Assembly (NCBI GenBank): GCA_030685235.1
Contig: MU839282.1
Location: 1-48,259, forward strand
Reading direction: 5' to 3'
Length of the DNA: 48,259 nt
Source: Copromyces sp. CBS 386.78
Taxonomy: Eukaryota > Ascomycota > Sordariomycetes > Sordariales > Sordariaceae
Of this stretch, positions 9,998-22,598 are shown in pieces. The notes beneath the pieces are model-generated. The model had not been told where the DNA came from and did not search any database. It saw nothing but the letters and a program-made list of their open reading frames with translations. How positions within the stretch are numbered: position 1 is the stretch's first letter; each line of letters begins with the position of its first letter. A program made the translations under genes and the position numbers.

Positions 9998-10707
9998 ATG
10001 GCATCACAACAACCTGTCCCACGGGTGGGCGTCGCGGCGATCATCAGAGATGCGGAGGGGAAGATGTTGGTGGGAGTGAGAAAGGGGTCTCATGGAGCCG
10101 GTACGTACCTCCCCACGTCTAAAGAGTCCTCAGCTCTTTCCCTTTTCCCTGTTCGTCGCACGGACTTCACGGACCTCATCACAGGTCACATGTCACAATG
10201 ACCTTCGTACCTTCCTAACAGCGTCGCTTCTGCTTACACGGACCACCTCTGACTGGGAAAACAGGAACATTGCAATTTCCCGGTGGCCATCTCGAATTCG
10301 GGGAGGATTACTTTGAGTGCGCTGTGAGGGAGACGCTGGAAGAGACGGGCCTGAAGGTCCGCGCTGAGAAGGATGTGACCTTCACCAACGATATCTTTGA
10401 GGCGGAGAACAAGCACTACATCACCATCTTTGTTTCTTGCAAGAGGCTTGATGAGCAGCAGAAGCCCGAGGTAAGTCTTGCCAGCCAGTTGTTTGGACTT
10501 TGAAGAGATCTGTACGCTAACCTGGATGTGTCCTTACAGATAATGGAGCCGCTGAAATGCGAGAGCTGGACGTGGATGAGTGAGGCCGAGCTCAGGGAGT
10601 TCATGGCCACCGAAGATGGCAAAAAGCGACTCTTTTTGCCCATCGTCAACTTGTTCAACGACCGGTTCAAGGTGTCTGGCAGTCTAACGACGGATTTGCT
10701 GAAATAA
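9998..10707 (+). CDS. Nudix hydrolase, NUDT15/MTH2-like
   Basis: Three exons, 9998-10100, 10265-10470 and 10540-10707, with introns of 164 and 69 nt; 158 residues after splicing. The reading phase is consistent across all three. The Nudix box spans the start of exon 2: GGHLEFGEDYFECAVRETLE then ETGL, fitting G-x5-E-x7-RE-U-x-EE-x-GU except that the first U position is Thr. Flanking features resemble NUDT15-type enzymes: VGVAAIIRDAEGKMLVGVRK near the N terminus, GSHGAGTLQFPGGHLEFGE across the first splice, NDIFEAENKHYITIF and then MEPLKCESWTWM. These enzymes hydrolyse nucleoside di/triphosphates, including oxidised or modified guanine nucleotides, and are cytosolic. The gene is the only coding unit between the tRNA-Arg and the regulator. 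Substrate cannot be read from the sequence. Confidence 0.88.
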
Positions 10708-13014
10708 TCCGATAGCCCGTGGACTTGGGGGCTCTGGAAAATGATCACTGGGTGGCTCTGGTCACTGTAGAGCCAGCTCGTGTTATGTTTACATCCGAGT
10801 GGTGGCCATGGCCAGGAAAAGGGGGAGGGCCCGTGCGCATGGTGTCCATACAGTAACGTCGAGTGTGGACGCTGATCCAGGGTTTGAGCGAGATACCTCC
10901 GGAGTTCTGGGTTCCTTTTGTTTGTTACAGCTGGATTTGGCAATGGGGTCTTCCGAATGAAGTATCAGCTCGGGTGGACATGGCTGATATGTTATGGTTT
11001 CTCTGGTTCACTTTCTGTTCTTCACTTGCTCACCCAAGCCACCTCCACTCGTTCCGACCACAGCCTAGACGGTCTTGGGACGCGCCTAGACGTGATCGTA
11101 TTTCAAAACAAGCATCGCCATTCTTGAGAACCTCGATGTTCTGGATGGCTGTGGATCCTCGTGGCCGATGTGATGTGCAAGACCTGTTGGGGACGCAGAG
11201 CACGTAGGGGTGTCTCAATCCCGTTAGAGTGTCTGGTGGACCTTGCTAACATGTGCCCCTCTTAAGGAAGTTCAGGCGGATTTGGTACCCATCCGGGCGT
11301 TGTTCGATATTTGCGCTCGAAGGCAGACGGATGTTAGCCGATTAGATATTATCTCATTCCAGTTTGGTATGCTTTAGAAGCTCGTTGAGTAGTAAGCTTT
11401 CGGGTCCGGGAGGGGACTCAGGGAGGGCATTTTGACTTGTGTAGCCAGCTGAGCTTCCCTTGTTCTCACCACTCTTTTCAACGATGCCAGGTCGCTGGAG
11501 TAGACGAAGATAACCTCCACTACGCAGCAATGGAGTATTTGGACCAAAGAAAAAGACGGTGAATGAATTGACGCAAGAAGAATTTATCGCAACCGACCAG
11601 CGACACCGCAGAGATGAAGTCTTATACGATAGAAAAGAAAACTGGAAAAGAAGGTTAAAGCGGCGAACGCACCGCAGTGCCACTTTTGGTGCTACATGAT
11701 CCATAGTCGGTCGGCTCAGGTACGTAAATCGTGCAGATTGCATCGCTGAAAATGTTTCAACCCAGGATGACCTCTACTTTTTTTTTCTCTCTTTCCTCTA
11801 GTTGGTGTCAACAGCACGGGCCTTGGTCGAATTCGACAAACCGTCATTTCTTCCTTCTTGACACCAAGCCACCAAATCACCAAGATATCACGGTCGACCT
11901 ACTTAGATGATCCTTTCTGATAGAGCCCATGATTGACCGCCCTCTATCCGCGCTAAATCCGGACAGGTCGGAGGACTATCGGACCCCTTGAGAATGGTTT
12001 GGCTTCTGGACTTTGAATTTTCGACCTGGTCTGCGATCCTCGGACTGTGTGTTGTAGACCAGCCACTGCGTAATCATCCCGGCCCTGAAACTGGCGAAAA
12101 CTGGAACGTGCATTTTCTTGTTGCTCTCGGGGTTTTTCATCTTCTCAACATCCATCATCCATGCTGTGCCCGACAAATTGTGGACGATTTCTGCATCTTT
12201 CAATCGGTCATCAGCACACGATGTCGACTGATCTAGCCTAAATGGGTTAGCCCACTTCAGGAGGAAGCTCCGAGTTCCTTCTAACAGGGAGCCAAGCCAG
12301 GCAAAGCAGGTTCAGTTAAGGCAGTACCTGGCTCTTGATAGCATCCCCACAAAAGTGCAAAAGATCAGTCTCTTTTGGCCCCACCCAGTGTGTCCCGACA
12401 GAGCTCGAAGAAGGACCCGTCTGGCGGCGTTGGTGGCGTGAATGCGGGTTGTGACTGGTGAGTGGCAGGCTGCGTGTGCAAGGCCTGCTGCCACTCTTTT
12501 GCTAGGGTCACTCATATTCTCGTCGATCCAGAAAACGGCCACAGCTTTCATCATCCACGGGCCACACTCTCGGCTTGCACACCAAAACGAACGAACGCCC
12601 AGTGCATCGTTCCCCTCCATCCCGTCATTGCCCTGTCCGCCCTGAATGCTCCTCCACCGGACTCCTTCGCCACGGTGATCTTGTCATCGAAAACCCCATC
12701 TACCACCCCCTCGCCCAGCTCCTGGCACCACCACTCCGCCAATTCCCGCCTTTTGCAAAAGACGTACTCCAACCAACACCAACAAGTCAGCAGGAATCTC
12801 CAGCTTGGCTTCCACGTTGGCGCCATCCAGGACTGAGCTCTTTTCTCCTTCGACTCGACCCCGCGCCAGGAAGTCGAGCCATTAGTCGGGTTGCCAGTCA
12901 ATTCAGCCAGCCAGCCAGCCAGCCAGCCAGTGCTTCGTGGAGCTTCATTGTCCGAGTCGGGACGTCTAAACCGAATCCGTCCTCCAACGCTCGCCGGGCA
13001 CTTAAAGCTGCGCC
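10708..13014. other. Long intergenic region / leader of the Zn2Cys6 gene
   Basis: No gene is supported in these 2.3 kb. A strong polypyrimidine tract (tctacttttttttttctctctttcctctag, 11773-11801) could be a core promoter element or the 3' end of a leader intron. The final 500 bp before the regulator is C/T- and CCA-rich, as is typical of long fungal 5' leaders. A (CAGC)n tetranucleotide repeat lies at 12904-12930. Confidence 0.45.
12904..12930 (+). repeat. (CAGC)n microsatellite in the leader of the regulator gene
   Basis: Six to seven tandem CAGC units sit about 85 bp before the ATG of the Zn2Cys6 gene, so probably in its 5' untranslated region. Such tracts vary in length between strains. 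Confidence 0.8.
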
Positions 13015-16000
13015 ATGATGCCTATCGACGACAGCCAGAGCGCGATTAGCGTCGCCTCGGAAGGGAGTCCATGTGTCGACCACCCATCTATTGGGCCTTC
13101 CCACGATAGCTTCGACATTCACCAGCATCATCTTGTCGCCCACCACCCGCCACCGGGCGCTTCTGTTTATCCTCCTTCGGCCCCCTTTTCTGGTGCTTTG
13201 AACCCTCGGAGTTGTGTAACATGTCGGAGACGCAAGGTTTGTCTTTCATCCGCTCCTCATTCCCCGTATCATTTCGTCCTTTCCGGGCCCGTCTGTATGC
13301 CGTGGACCCGCTGACACCTTATCAGGTTCGGTGCGACAAACATATGCCATGCTCCAACTGCCGGAGGGCACAGATCCCATGCATCTTCCCGGCCCCTGGT
13401 CGGGCGCCGCGCCGACCAAGACCAAAAGACCCAAATGCGCCATCGAAACAGCCGTCGAGCGAGCGGGAGCTGGAGCTGATGAAGCGCCTGCGAAAACTCG
13501 AGGGAATTGTCGAAGAACTTAGCGGTCAAATCGAACTTGAGGCGGTGCGACAGCCGTTCAGCTCCAGTAACTCTCCTGAAGCAGGCATGGGAGGACACGA
13601 TGCGGACGGCCACACGCCGGGTGCAACCCGAGCCGGCGATAAACCTGGAACCCCGAATGGAAGCAATTTTGGCAAGAACTCGCCTTCCACCGGAACCGGT
13701 ATGGGCACAGATAGGAGTGGCGCGCATGGTCTGCAGACACAACTCAACAGGCCTCCTTTTGGCCCATCAAGGAGAATATCATCCGACATCAACAGACAGT
13801 TTGGTCGCTTGGTTCTCAACGAGAAGGGTGTTACCAGATATGTCAGCAGTGGATTTTGGTCTGCCATCAATGATGAGGTAGGGCGTTCCCTCTTGTTATT
13901 TCCCATGCATGATACTCACCCAGACACAGCTCGACGAAATCCGTCGAGAAACCATCGGTTGCGGCCACCATGAGTCCGACGACTCCGATGACGAGGCTTC
14001 TCCCGAATCCGTTGATCAACCCGTCAGCTATTCAGATCATCAATCTTTCATCTTCGGGTATCGCTCTGCCGATGTCGACCTAAGACCCCTGCACCCGCTG
14101 CCCTCGCAAATCCCTTTCATGTGGCAGATGTTCCAGGAGAACGTTGATCCAATACTGAAGGTGCTTCATGTACCCTCGATGACCAAGACGATACGCCACG
14201 CCCGGAACAACATGGACAGCCTCACGCCTTCGACAGAAGCCTTGATGTTCGCAATCTACTATTCTGCTGTTGCCTCCATGGATAAAGATGAAGTATGGCC
14301 ACCCCTGTTACTCTTTATTTTTGGTCCTCTTCTCACACTGTTTAGGTCAAAATGAATTTCGGCGCCGACAAAGACTTCCTCGTCCAGCAATATCGATTTG
14401 CTCTTGAACAGGCCCTAGCGAGAGCCAACTTTACGATCACGCCCGATCTCACCCTCGCCCAGGCATTCCTCCTCTTCCTCATCCTCGTCCGCCGCCACGA
14501 TGACACAAGGTTCGCCTGGACCTTGACCGGCCTACTTATTCGCATCAGCCAGGCTCTGGGCCTTCATCGAGACGGAACGAACTTCCCCAACATCAGCCCC
14601 TTCGAGGTAGAAATGAGGCGCCGTATCTTTTGGGCTGTATGTGTCTTGGATCTCCGCTCCGCTGAGGACCAGGGTACCGATCTCACTCTCGTCGACCGCA
14701 CTTTCGATACCCAGCTTCCTCTTAACGTCAACGATTCCGATATCTCGCCAGATATGAAGGATTTCCCAGAGTCAAGAGACGGGCCGACGGATATGACCTT
14801 CTCCTTAATCCGATATGAGATTTGCACTCTGGCGAGACGTCTGCACACGGCATCGTCAGCCATGGCGCCTCTTTGCGCCGGAGACGCTGCAAGCTCGTTA
14901 GAAGAGCGCGAGGAAATGCTTGCCGAGCTACACAGGCGTGTTGAGGAAAAGTATCTCCGGTATCGCTCTTGCCTGGATAATCCCATGTACTGGGTGGCTG
15001 CAAACATTGCACGAGTCATGGTTGCCAAGATGACCCTGGTGATATACCAGCCCGTGCTGTTCCCAGGACCCGACAGTGAAGAGTTGTCGGACGAGTTACG
15101 GGAACGCCTCTTCAACTCCGCCATCGAAGTGTTCGAGACGAATCACATTCTTAATACCGACCCAAAAACCAAACCATGGAGGTGGCTGTTCCAGACATAC
15201 ACACAATGGCAAGCCGTGGCGTATCTTTTGATCGAAGTATCGCATAAGGCATGGGGGCCTGCATCAGAGCGTGCTTGGGGTGCTCTGAACTCGGTGTATA
15301 CAGCACCAAAAGAGTACGAGCTTGAGAAGCTTGCATCCCATACAGCTGTCTGGCTCCCCATCAAGAAGATGTACTTCAAGGCCAAGAGGCATCGTGAAGC
15401 GGAGACCGCCCGTCTTCGTGCCAATCCTCAAGCTGCCATGCAGCTCGAGCTGGAAGACAAGTCCAGACCCGCTCCGACCACTTTCGGAGCATTATCAGTC
15501 ACAGAGGAGATTAGCATCACGGTGGGCCGTGAACGCTGGAGGAAACTCGTCAATGCGCCACCCCTACCAGCTGAGCTGGTGCCACCCCCAAGGCAGCCAA
15601 CGCCCGAGATCCCCCAAACTGTCCAGCAGCAAATCAATGAAGTTCGCACCAATGACAACAGCCACCCTACCGAGAATATGGATGTTCCAAAACCAGAGAT
15701 GATGGACTTCCTAGAACCCACCATGACCAATCAGTCTTTTAATCCCCAAGAATTCATTCCCTTATGGCGCGGGCCTTCTTTCGACCCAAGCCGTCAACCT
15801 GTTTACGGATTCCCCAATGGCGACATTCCACGGATTGACAACGCGGCGAACTTCAACCCCGCAGCAATACCCGACTTCAACCGTAGCAGCACACCGGCAT
15901 CCGCAGGCGGTAATCAGCTGCACCACACGCCCGGCCCGGGACCAAACATGAACACAGCTCAGGGGATGCAGGTTCAGTCGCCCGTGAAAGACGAGAATGC

Positions 16001-16187
16001 ACCATGGTTATGGCCCGGCGCGGGGTTGCCCGAAATGCTCCGGGTACCCAATTTCCAGGTTGAAGATATGGACGTTAATATGGATGAGGGTTTCGACTGG
16101 CAAAACTGGCAGGAGAGTCTTGGTAGGTTTGAGATGGAAACTAATGGCGGATCAGCGGCCACCAGCACTTGGGGCCCAGCAATCTAG
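13015..16187 (+). CDS. Zn2Cys6 fungal-specific transcription factor
   Basis: Four exons: 13015-13236, 13326-13877, 13930-14292 and 14346-16187; 992 residues with phase preserved at every junction. The zinc cluster has cysteines at 67, 70, 77, 83, 86 and 93 (spacing 2-6-5-2-6). The first intron interrupts it between CRRRK and VRCDKHMPC, a common position in this family. A basic, proline-rich linker follows, then a leucine-heptad segment (about 119-143, ERELELMKRLRKLEGIVEEL) that could mediate dimerisation. The fungal-specific middle homology region runs from roughly 310 to 640, with GLLIRISQALGLHRDG and EMRRRIFWAVCVLDLRSAED as its signatures. The tail is disordered and P/N/Q-rich and ends in an acidic-aromatic stretch (EDMDVNMDEGFDWQNW) suited to activation. 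It acts in the nucleus on CGG-type sites. Target genes unknown; a link to the oxidase pair 5 kb away is possible but unproven. Confidence 0.9.
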
Positions 16188-16842
16188 AAAAAAAAAGGAG
16201 TAATAATAGATGGATGACGCATTGGGCGATCTTGTTTTGGTTAATTCCCTTGTTTTGTCGGCTGGAGCATGCCAGTGTTTTTTTTTGTGGATGTCGCACT
16301 TTTGGAAAGTTAGGATGAGGCTGCTTTGTCTGTCTCACGAGTTATGTTATAGATACCCGTTGACCTTGCCTCTACATGTCATTCCTCCTCGCTCCATGCT
16401 CTTATGGAAGCCTCAACAGTGCACCGCTTCTCCATAGAAAGAACTTCGACCCAGCACACCACAATTACCGCGAAAGTGGGAGCAAAACCAGCCCGATCCA
16501 AAAGTATTCGCTACTTACCAAACAGGCCAAACATATAAGGACACTGGCCGGGATGCAAGACGACGTCGTTTCCAGCTTACCATGTATGGATGCATCGAAA
16601 TTGGTTGCCTTACCCCTCACTTTTGGCCAATGCTAACAGTTCGTTGGACAATAGGCGCGGTGCGTGAAAGTTGCCTTATCGCTGTCACCAAAGTCTGGCG
16701 GCCCAGTGTTGCCATTTACTCAACCCACACCAGCCCGGCATGGTGATCCAGCTTCTTCCACTATATTGCGGCGTATGGGTCCAGTTGTCATGCGACACTC
16801 ATCTTCGAGTTTGTCACATCCGCTCATAAAGGCCACATCAAC
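16188..16842. other. Intergenic region between the regulator and the first NACHT gene
   Basis: No gene supported. The T-rich run near 16279-16288 and the A-rich run right after the regulator stop probably belong to its 3' untranslated region. The remainder should be the promoter and leader of the NACHT gene. Confidence 0.45.
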
Positions 16843-19800
16843 ATGGACGCTCTCGGAATTCTCTCCGTCGCGGCCGCGGTGGTGCAGTTCGCTGATTTCG
16901 GAACCCGAGTTCTGCAGGAGAGCATCAATGTGTACACTGGCATATCTCTTGCTCGGGCAAGAATTGTCGAACTGGCGAAGATATCCAATGAACTGACGCA
17001 ATTGACACATACAATCGACCACAAGATGGCGCCGTTGTCGCAAGCAGCTCGCCCTCTCACGATCATAGAGATGCAGCTTCTTGAACAGTGCCGCCGTTGT
17101 AAAGCTGCAGGGGAAGAAGTTCTGCAGTGTATCTCCATCATTCGCGGCCATGGAGTCTCTAAAGTGAATCTCAACCAACGGGATATGGGGCCGCTTGACT
17201 GGCAAGATGACTCAAAACTTGGAAGCTTCAGAACGGCATTAAGTCTTGTGTGGAAGGAAGAGGAAATAGAGAAGTTGGAAAGGAAGCTGGTGGATGTCAA
17301 GTCCGGTCTCATGTCTGCTATGATTTCGCATATTTGGTAAGTTCTCCTGCACCCCACTGATAGTTCGCTGTTAACTCTGTATTCAGGGAGAGATTCACGA
17401 GAGCCGAAGAATGTGGGAGCCCGACGCACATGGAGGCGAACGAGTCAACTACTCGCGGCAGCCTTGTACAACAACTCCGTTCAGAGAGCCAGCAAAATGC
17501 TCTGGCAGCAATCATTGGCGAAAATTCTTCCTCGGATCAACAGCACAGCGCTCAGGATGACCCACTGCCGCCCATACTTCGGGTGGATGATGCGAGTTGC
17601 ACTCAGTTTTTGCTGAGTAGCTTACGTTTTATTTCGCTCGAAAACCGCGCGAAAGCCATCCCTGTCGCATATCAAAACACATACAACTGGATCTTCGAAA
17701 GGCCACCCCAATCCCAGGATGGCAGTACAGCACTGTGTCCCGACTTCACCACCTGGCTGGAGAATGACTCAAAAAATGTCTACTGGATCACGGGAAAACC
17801 GGGGTCTGGCAAGTCAACCATGATGAGACATCTTATTCACCATCCTCGAACGCGAGAACACCTTCGGATGTGGTCCCCCAAGTCACCAGTCCACGTTATA
17901 TCGTTCTACTCGTGGAATGCAGGTGAAGACGACTTGCAAAGGTCTCAAGAGGGACTTTTGCGCACCCTTCTTTATCAGATTATTGAGGCCGTACCGGAAG
18001 TTGCTCTGAAGATTCTGCCGAGCAGATGGGCCATGCTCAAGCTCTTCGGCGAGGACGCCGTGAGGAAAATGCCCGAATGGAAGTTGCCAGAGCTCTACGA
18101 GGCGGTCACCTCCTTGGACTTGGGTGACGTCGACCAGAAATTTAAACTCGCTATCTTTGTGGATGGCTTGGACGAGTTCGACGGGGATTATGATGATCTC
18201 ATCGATCTCATGAGAGTACTACGAAATCGCTCCGGCATCAAGCTATGCGTGAGTAGCCGTCCGTGGAACGAGTTCCGAGATGCCTTTTGTGAGTGCCCGC
18301 AACTTCGTATGGAGAAGCTGACGGAGAGAGATATGGCTACGTTTGTGCGCGGAAGCTTTCAAACGCGCCCATCATTCCGAGATCTTTCTGCCGCACTTCC
18401 TTCAGAAGCGGAAGACTTGATACAGCAAATCACGCGCAAGGCAGAGGGTATCTTCCTTTGGGTTGCAATTGTGACACGACTAGTCCTTGAGGGACTGCGA
18501 GAAGGCGATCTGCTGGCTGATCTTAAGCTGAAGCTCGAGGATCTGCCAAGCGACTTGAGCGACCTTTACAGCAGCCTATGGCGGGGAATCAAACCACAGT
18601 ACAAGAAAGATGGCGCCCGCCTTCTATCGATTTTCGAGACCTTTCATCGGGAACTCAAGTTTACGGGACCCAGACACTTGACGGCAGAAAGACTCTGGTT
18701 CGCAGACGATGGTCATCGAGGAATGACACGCGAACAGATTATTGCAAACCTTACAAGACGGCTAACAAGTCGAACACGGGATTTGTTGGAGATATCGGTG
18801 TCAGGCGTCGTTGAGTATCTTCATCGCACAGCCAGAGATTGGATGCGTACGTACTGGGACCTAATAGCGGCGGAGGTGCCGAAGGATTTCGATCCCCATC
18901 TCGGACTCGTTCTTGCCATCTCATCAACATCTTCTGATCCGACAAATTGGGGTTTCAACAGGGCACGGCAAACATTCGTGCCATGGTTTCGCTACTACGA
19001 CAAATCTTGGAAGATGATCGCACAATGCTTTTACCACGCATCCCGCATGACAGTGAGAAATGAGAAAAATTGCAAACGGCTCGCAGAAGCCCTGGACGAC
19101 TTGGCAGAAACGCTGGCACTTGTTGGCTCATCTCAGACGCGAAACTGTCCTCTGCCTTACTGGGCGGGTCTCAAACGAGATCCTCCACACATATACGGCA
19201 TGGTTTCCCTGGCAGCAGAATTTGGCGTGCTCCATTACGTCCGGGTGAAGGTCATGTCGGGGCAGTCGGGTTGTTATCGGTACCTGAAAGTCATGGGAGA
19301 CGACGACGACATATTGTGGCGACTCATCAACGGGCCAGTAGAGTTCACGTTTGCGCGAGAATTTGAGACTCTGATCCAGGAGGCCAAGAAGCTGACAGGT
19401 ATTGACACTTATGACAGTTCTCCATTAGCCGACCAGCCAAGTTTGAAACAGGCAGTCAACCGCATCCGGGGAACAGTCAGTGTCGCATGCCCTCCGCAAG
19501 ATCGGTATCTGCTCGCTCAAGATATTCTCCAGAAGATGAAAGAAACCCCGAGGGAGTTTCCGGGATTTGAGAAGCAGTTACGCGCCTTGTACAAGGAGGT
19601 AACGGCGGATACAAATGGCGAAAGTTCGAACCTGCTCCTCGCTTCTCAGATCACCGTCACGAAGCCGGCTGATGAGAAGAACAACGACAGGCCTAACGTA
19701 GAGAAGTCAATGGAGTATGGAAAAGCGATAGAAAAGCTGCTTGAGAATTATGGGGTGGTCGGCCCGATCAGGGCACGGATTCGGCGGTGGTCAACCTGGT

Positions 19801-19928
19801 TGTCGAATGGATCGAGCAAGTCTGGAGGGTCTGCTCTTGAACCAGAGCAGCCTTGGTCTGTTAACCAGAGTGAGACTGCTTCTGTGTACGATTCGCCGAG
19901 CGAGGCTTCCTTCGGATCATCTATATGA
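16843..19928 (+). CDS. NACHT-domain STAND (NLR-like) protein without C-terminal repeats
   Basis: Two exons, 16843-17336 and 17387-19928, joined across a 50-nt intron to give 1011 residues (junction ISHIW-ERFTRAEE). The N terminus, MDALGILSVAAAVVQFADFG, is typical of the fungal STAND N-terminal domain that often precedes NACHT modules. The NACHT domain has Walker A GKPGSGKST at 301-309 and Walker B AIFVDGLDE with D424, D427 and E428, then KLCVSSRPWNEF (sensor-like). The following part, including VSGVVEYLHRTARDW, resembles the DUF7791 region found after NACHT in such proteins. No WD, ankyrin or TPR repeats are visible in the C-terminal 400 residues. STAND ATPases act as oligomerising switches, and several fungal members trigger regulated cell death after non-self recognition. 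The partner effector is not identified here. Family call firm, role inferred. Confidence 0.88.
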
Positions 19929-20105
19929 TCACTTATCCGTTTGGTATAGGCTGGATCTTGAGGTTGGAGACACCACCTACGTATCCTGTTCATATTCATT
20001 CCCTGTTTGGCAAAGAAGGTTCAGAGACGAATGATACTCTATTAGCATGTCAATATGAGTATGCCCACTCGCATACCCAGGAAACTACATTGTTTTGCGC
20101 CTCCC
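19929..20105. other. Short convergent intergenic region
   Basis: Lies between the 3' ends of the NACHT gene and the esterase-like gene. It must hold both polyadenylation regions. Nothing else is visible. Confidence 0.4.
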
Positions 20106-21075
20106 TCACCAGTCCACGAAATAGTCAATCCCCTCTGTGATCGCGCTAGAAGCAGCTCCGAAGTGACCCTGCCCAGCATATTCCCTCAGCTGCAAATCCT
20201 TCATTCTCTTGCTGCCCTCGATCCGATACAACAGCTCATGGGAATAATCCGTCATACCGAAGCTCTGGAGTATAGCCTTGCGCTGCTGGAACGCCTCCTC
20301 CGTCTCAGTCTTCCTTCGAACCGGAAACTGTTCCAGCGCGCCATAACCGAGGAAGAACTTCGGTTTCGCCTCCGTCTCCGGAGTCGAACACGAACCAGCA
20401 GTCCCATTACCCAACTTCTCCATCACCACACCTAAAATCGAGCCATTATTCCAGTATATCGCCGGACTGACGGAGAAAAACGCGTCGAACCAATCCGGGC
20501 GGGTGATCAGCGCCCAGATGGTGAAGATTCCGCCCCATGAGTGTCCGTACAGGGCCTCACGGGTGAACTCAACATTGGGGAAGACGGTATCGTGCACCCA
20601 CGGACGGAGAACCTCGTCGATGAACTCGATAAAGTCGTCCGCGCCCGCGGTGATGTTCTCCGGCGAGGGAATAGGAGGCCGGAAGTCGACGGCTCGCTGA
20701 GTTAGGCCGTAAACTGCGTCGGTGAGCGGGTACCCGATGCTGACGACTACGCTGTCGGGCTGGGCGAACTCGACTTCGTTGCGTCGCTTGAAGGCTTCCG
20801 AGGCGGTCATGCCCAGGGCGTTGCCGTCTAGGAGGTACCTTTTCATGGTGTCAGTTGGGTTTTTCATGACGATGATTCGGATGGGCAGATGGACTTACAT
20901 GGCGAGAGCGGGCTTAGCCACCTCGCGAGATTCCCACTTGAACGGCCATGAGATCTGGATCTGGTACTCCTTTTGCTTGGCGGCATTGCTGACGTTCCAT
21001 AGTGCGGTGTTGGCGAAGACCGTGGGGAGGAAGGAAGGGTTAGGGGGCGAATGTCCAGTTGCCTACGGACGCCAT
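20106..21075 (-). CDS. Siderophore-esterase-like alpha/beta hydrolase, apparent frameshift in exon 1
   Basis: Two exons, 21075-20899 and 20838-20106, with a 60-nt intron (GTAAGT donor; junction ALAM-YLLDGNALG). The body matches the putative-esterase (PF00756) group that includes IroE/Fes-like and fungal triacetylfusarinine esterases. Visible are ALWNVSN...YQIQISWPF (N-terminal strand), the nucleophile motif YGHSWGG (Ser codon 20540-20538), VSPAIYWNNGS and a late GQGHFGA supplying the catalytic His. From the natural ATG the frame reads MASVGNWTFAP and then hits TAA. Dropping one base from the C5 run (G5 at 21043-21047 on the plus strand) makes the two exons one continuous 302-residue frame. 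So the allele is either broken or carries a sequencing/assembly error. Such enzymes release iron by hydrolysing ester-linked ferri-siderophores in the cytosol; the substrate here is inferred only. Confidence 0.75.
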
Positions 21076-21561
21076 GATGTTCAACACTTGAAGCTGAGTG
21101 AGCTTGCAGGTTTGATGTGGTTATGAAGACACCTCAAGGTTGATCTTGGTGGCAGAGATTATCGGTTTATATACCCAATATCACCATCTGGAAGTTCCCG
21201 CTTCTCTAGTCCCGTAGGGGGTTAGTTCAGCTCTTGAGGTAACACCACAGCGTCAAAGCGTCGAAGAATTGGATGATAAAATGCGAATGCGACTGAGCTC
21301 GGACTTAGGAGCCTGTTGTTGCTTAGATTTGTTATTGCTTCTTTGGTGCTTAGAAGCAATTACCAAGGCTTTTTGCCATGCACTATGCGCTCCGAAAGAA
21401 GGCCATCATTGGCAAACCAAGGAGCTATTTATGGCGTAGAATAGTTAACGGGATGGGTATGCATTGTTTTAGAGAAGACACAGTGAAAATGAGAAGAAGA
21501 ACGGTACCGAAAGTGTTACTGCTAGGGGAGAAAAAAAAAGAAACTTTTAAAAGAAAGAGCC
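21076..21561. other. Upstream region of the esterase gene
   Basis: No gene supported. Near 21530-21556 the plus strand is A-rich; on the minus strand this reads as T-tracts just downstream of tRNA-Leu and can serve as the polymerase III terminator. Confidence 0.4.
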
Positions 21562-21667
21562 TGACAAGAGTGGGATTCGAACCCACGCCCTTTCGGACCA
21601 CGGAAATCTGAGAGGAGATTAAGGGTTAACCTTAACGTGGCGCCTTAGACCGCTCGGCCATCTTGCC
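21562..21667 (-). tRNA. tRNA-Leu (anticodon AAG) with 26-nt intron
   Basis: On the minus strand the acceptor stem GGCAAGA pairs with TCTTGTC (one G-U), with discriminator A. The long leucine-type D arm GCCGAGCGGTCTAAGGC follows. The anticodon stem CCACG/CGTGG encloses loop TTAAGG plus C, with anticodon AAG. A 26-nt intron (21629-21604) sits one base 3' of the anticodon, the canonical nuclear position. The variable arm is extended as in class II tRNAs, and the T arm contains GGTTCGAATCC. TTTT follows just downstream. Confidence 0.93.
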
Positions 21668-22598
21668 TTATGATGGTGATCTGGCTCTGAATGACGGCCT
21701 ATGAGGGACACGGGCCGGGTGAGGCTGCTGCTGGTCCGCTGAACGGTAGTGCTGCCTTTTGGGCGGCGGGCCCGGCAGAACGTAACAAATCTTACAACCC
21801 ATCACATTCTCTTCCTCCTCTTGCCATTCATTTCAGTTGCAACAACGTAGTTAACGATTATTATTTCTATCTCAAACAATTGTACGCAAACTGGGGTTGT
21901 TCGATTGATAAAGCGCACTTTCGAACGAACCTCACCACGGCAATTGGGTCTGACTTTCTGCGACGGTCCAGCTGATGCGTGATGCGGTAGGACGCTACGC
22001 CGCATCAACCACAGAGGGCATCATGTTCGCCACAACCCGACCCAAAGTCCTCGCACCTCTAACCATGATTGAGCCTCATCAATGGCCGTTCCATCGACAC
22101 TTACAACATGGTGGATGACATGATAATCGATCGCATTTTTGATGCACTGGCTTTGCGCTCTTCATCTTGGAGACTTGGTTGGAAAGTATATGCTACCTCA
22201 CTAAGCCCCGAACAAGTTGAGCTGTTGTGTTACATATGATATTCAAGGCCATCAGCTAACCCGATGCTACTCTAGATGCAGTAAGGCATTTACAGGTACG
22301 CGCCCGGGAGGTAATCATTGGTCAAGAATGACTGTTGGGTCCGCAGCATGTTGCTGAATGGGACCCGGAATCTCGAGGGCGGGGCAAGGCTCTCGTTGAA
22401 GTGTGCGTTGTCGCCGTCGCGCTCCCTCGTTGGATATTGTTGCAACTACGAACTGGACAATTACTCACACCCACGATAGACTTGCGGCGATGATTATACT
22501 CCATAGCATTCGTTACAAGGTCAATCCCGCAACAAAATACTCTTCGGCTACACGACCTCCCAGCGGTTCTCCACGACTCTCCTCTACAAGTCGCCACC
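21668..22598. other. Intergenic region upstream of the second NACHT gene
   Basis: I see no supportable gene in these 930 bp. Short open frames lack motifs. The last part should contain the promoter and leader of the NACHT/ankyrin gene. Confidence 0.45.

Noticed and set aside
12904..12930. Possible CRISPR-like array
   Set aside because: Simple CAGC tetranucleotide repeat without spacers, in a eukaryotic genome.
4633..16187. Secondary-metabolite gene cluster
   Set aside because: Monooxygenase, oxidase and Zn2Cys6 regulator are present, but there is no polyketide synthase, peptide synthetase or terpene cyclase, and a tRNA and a Nudix gene intervene.
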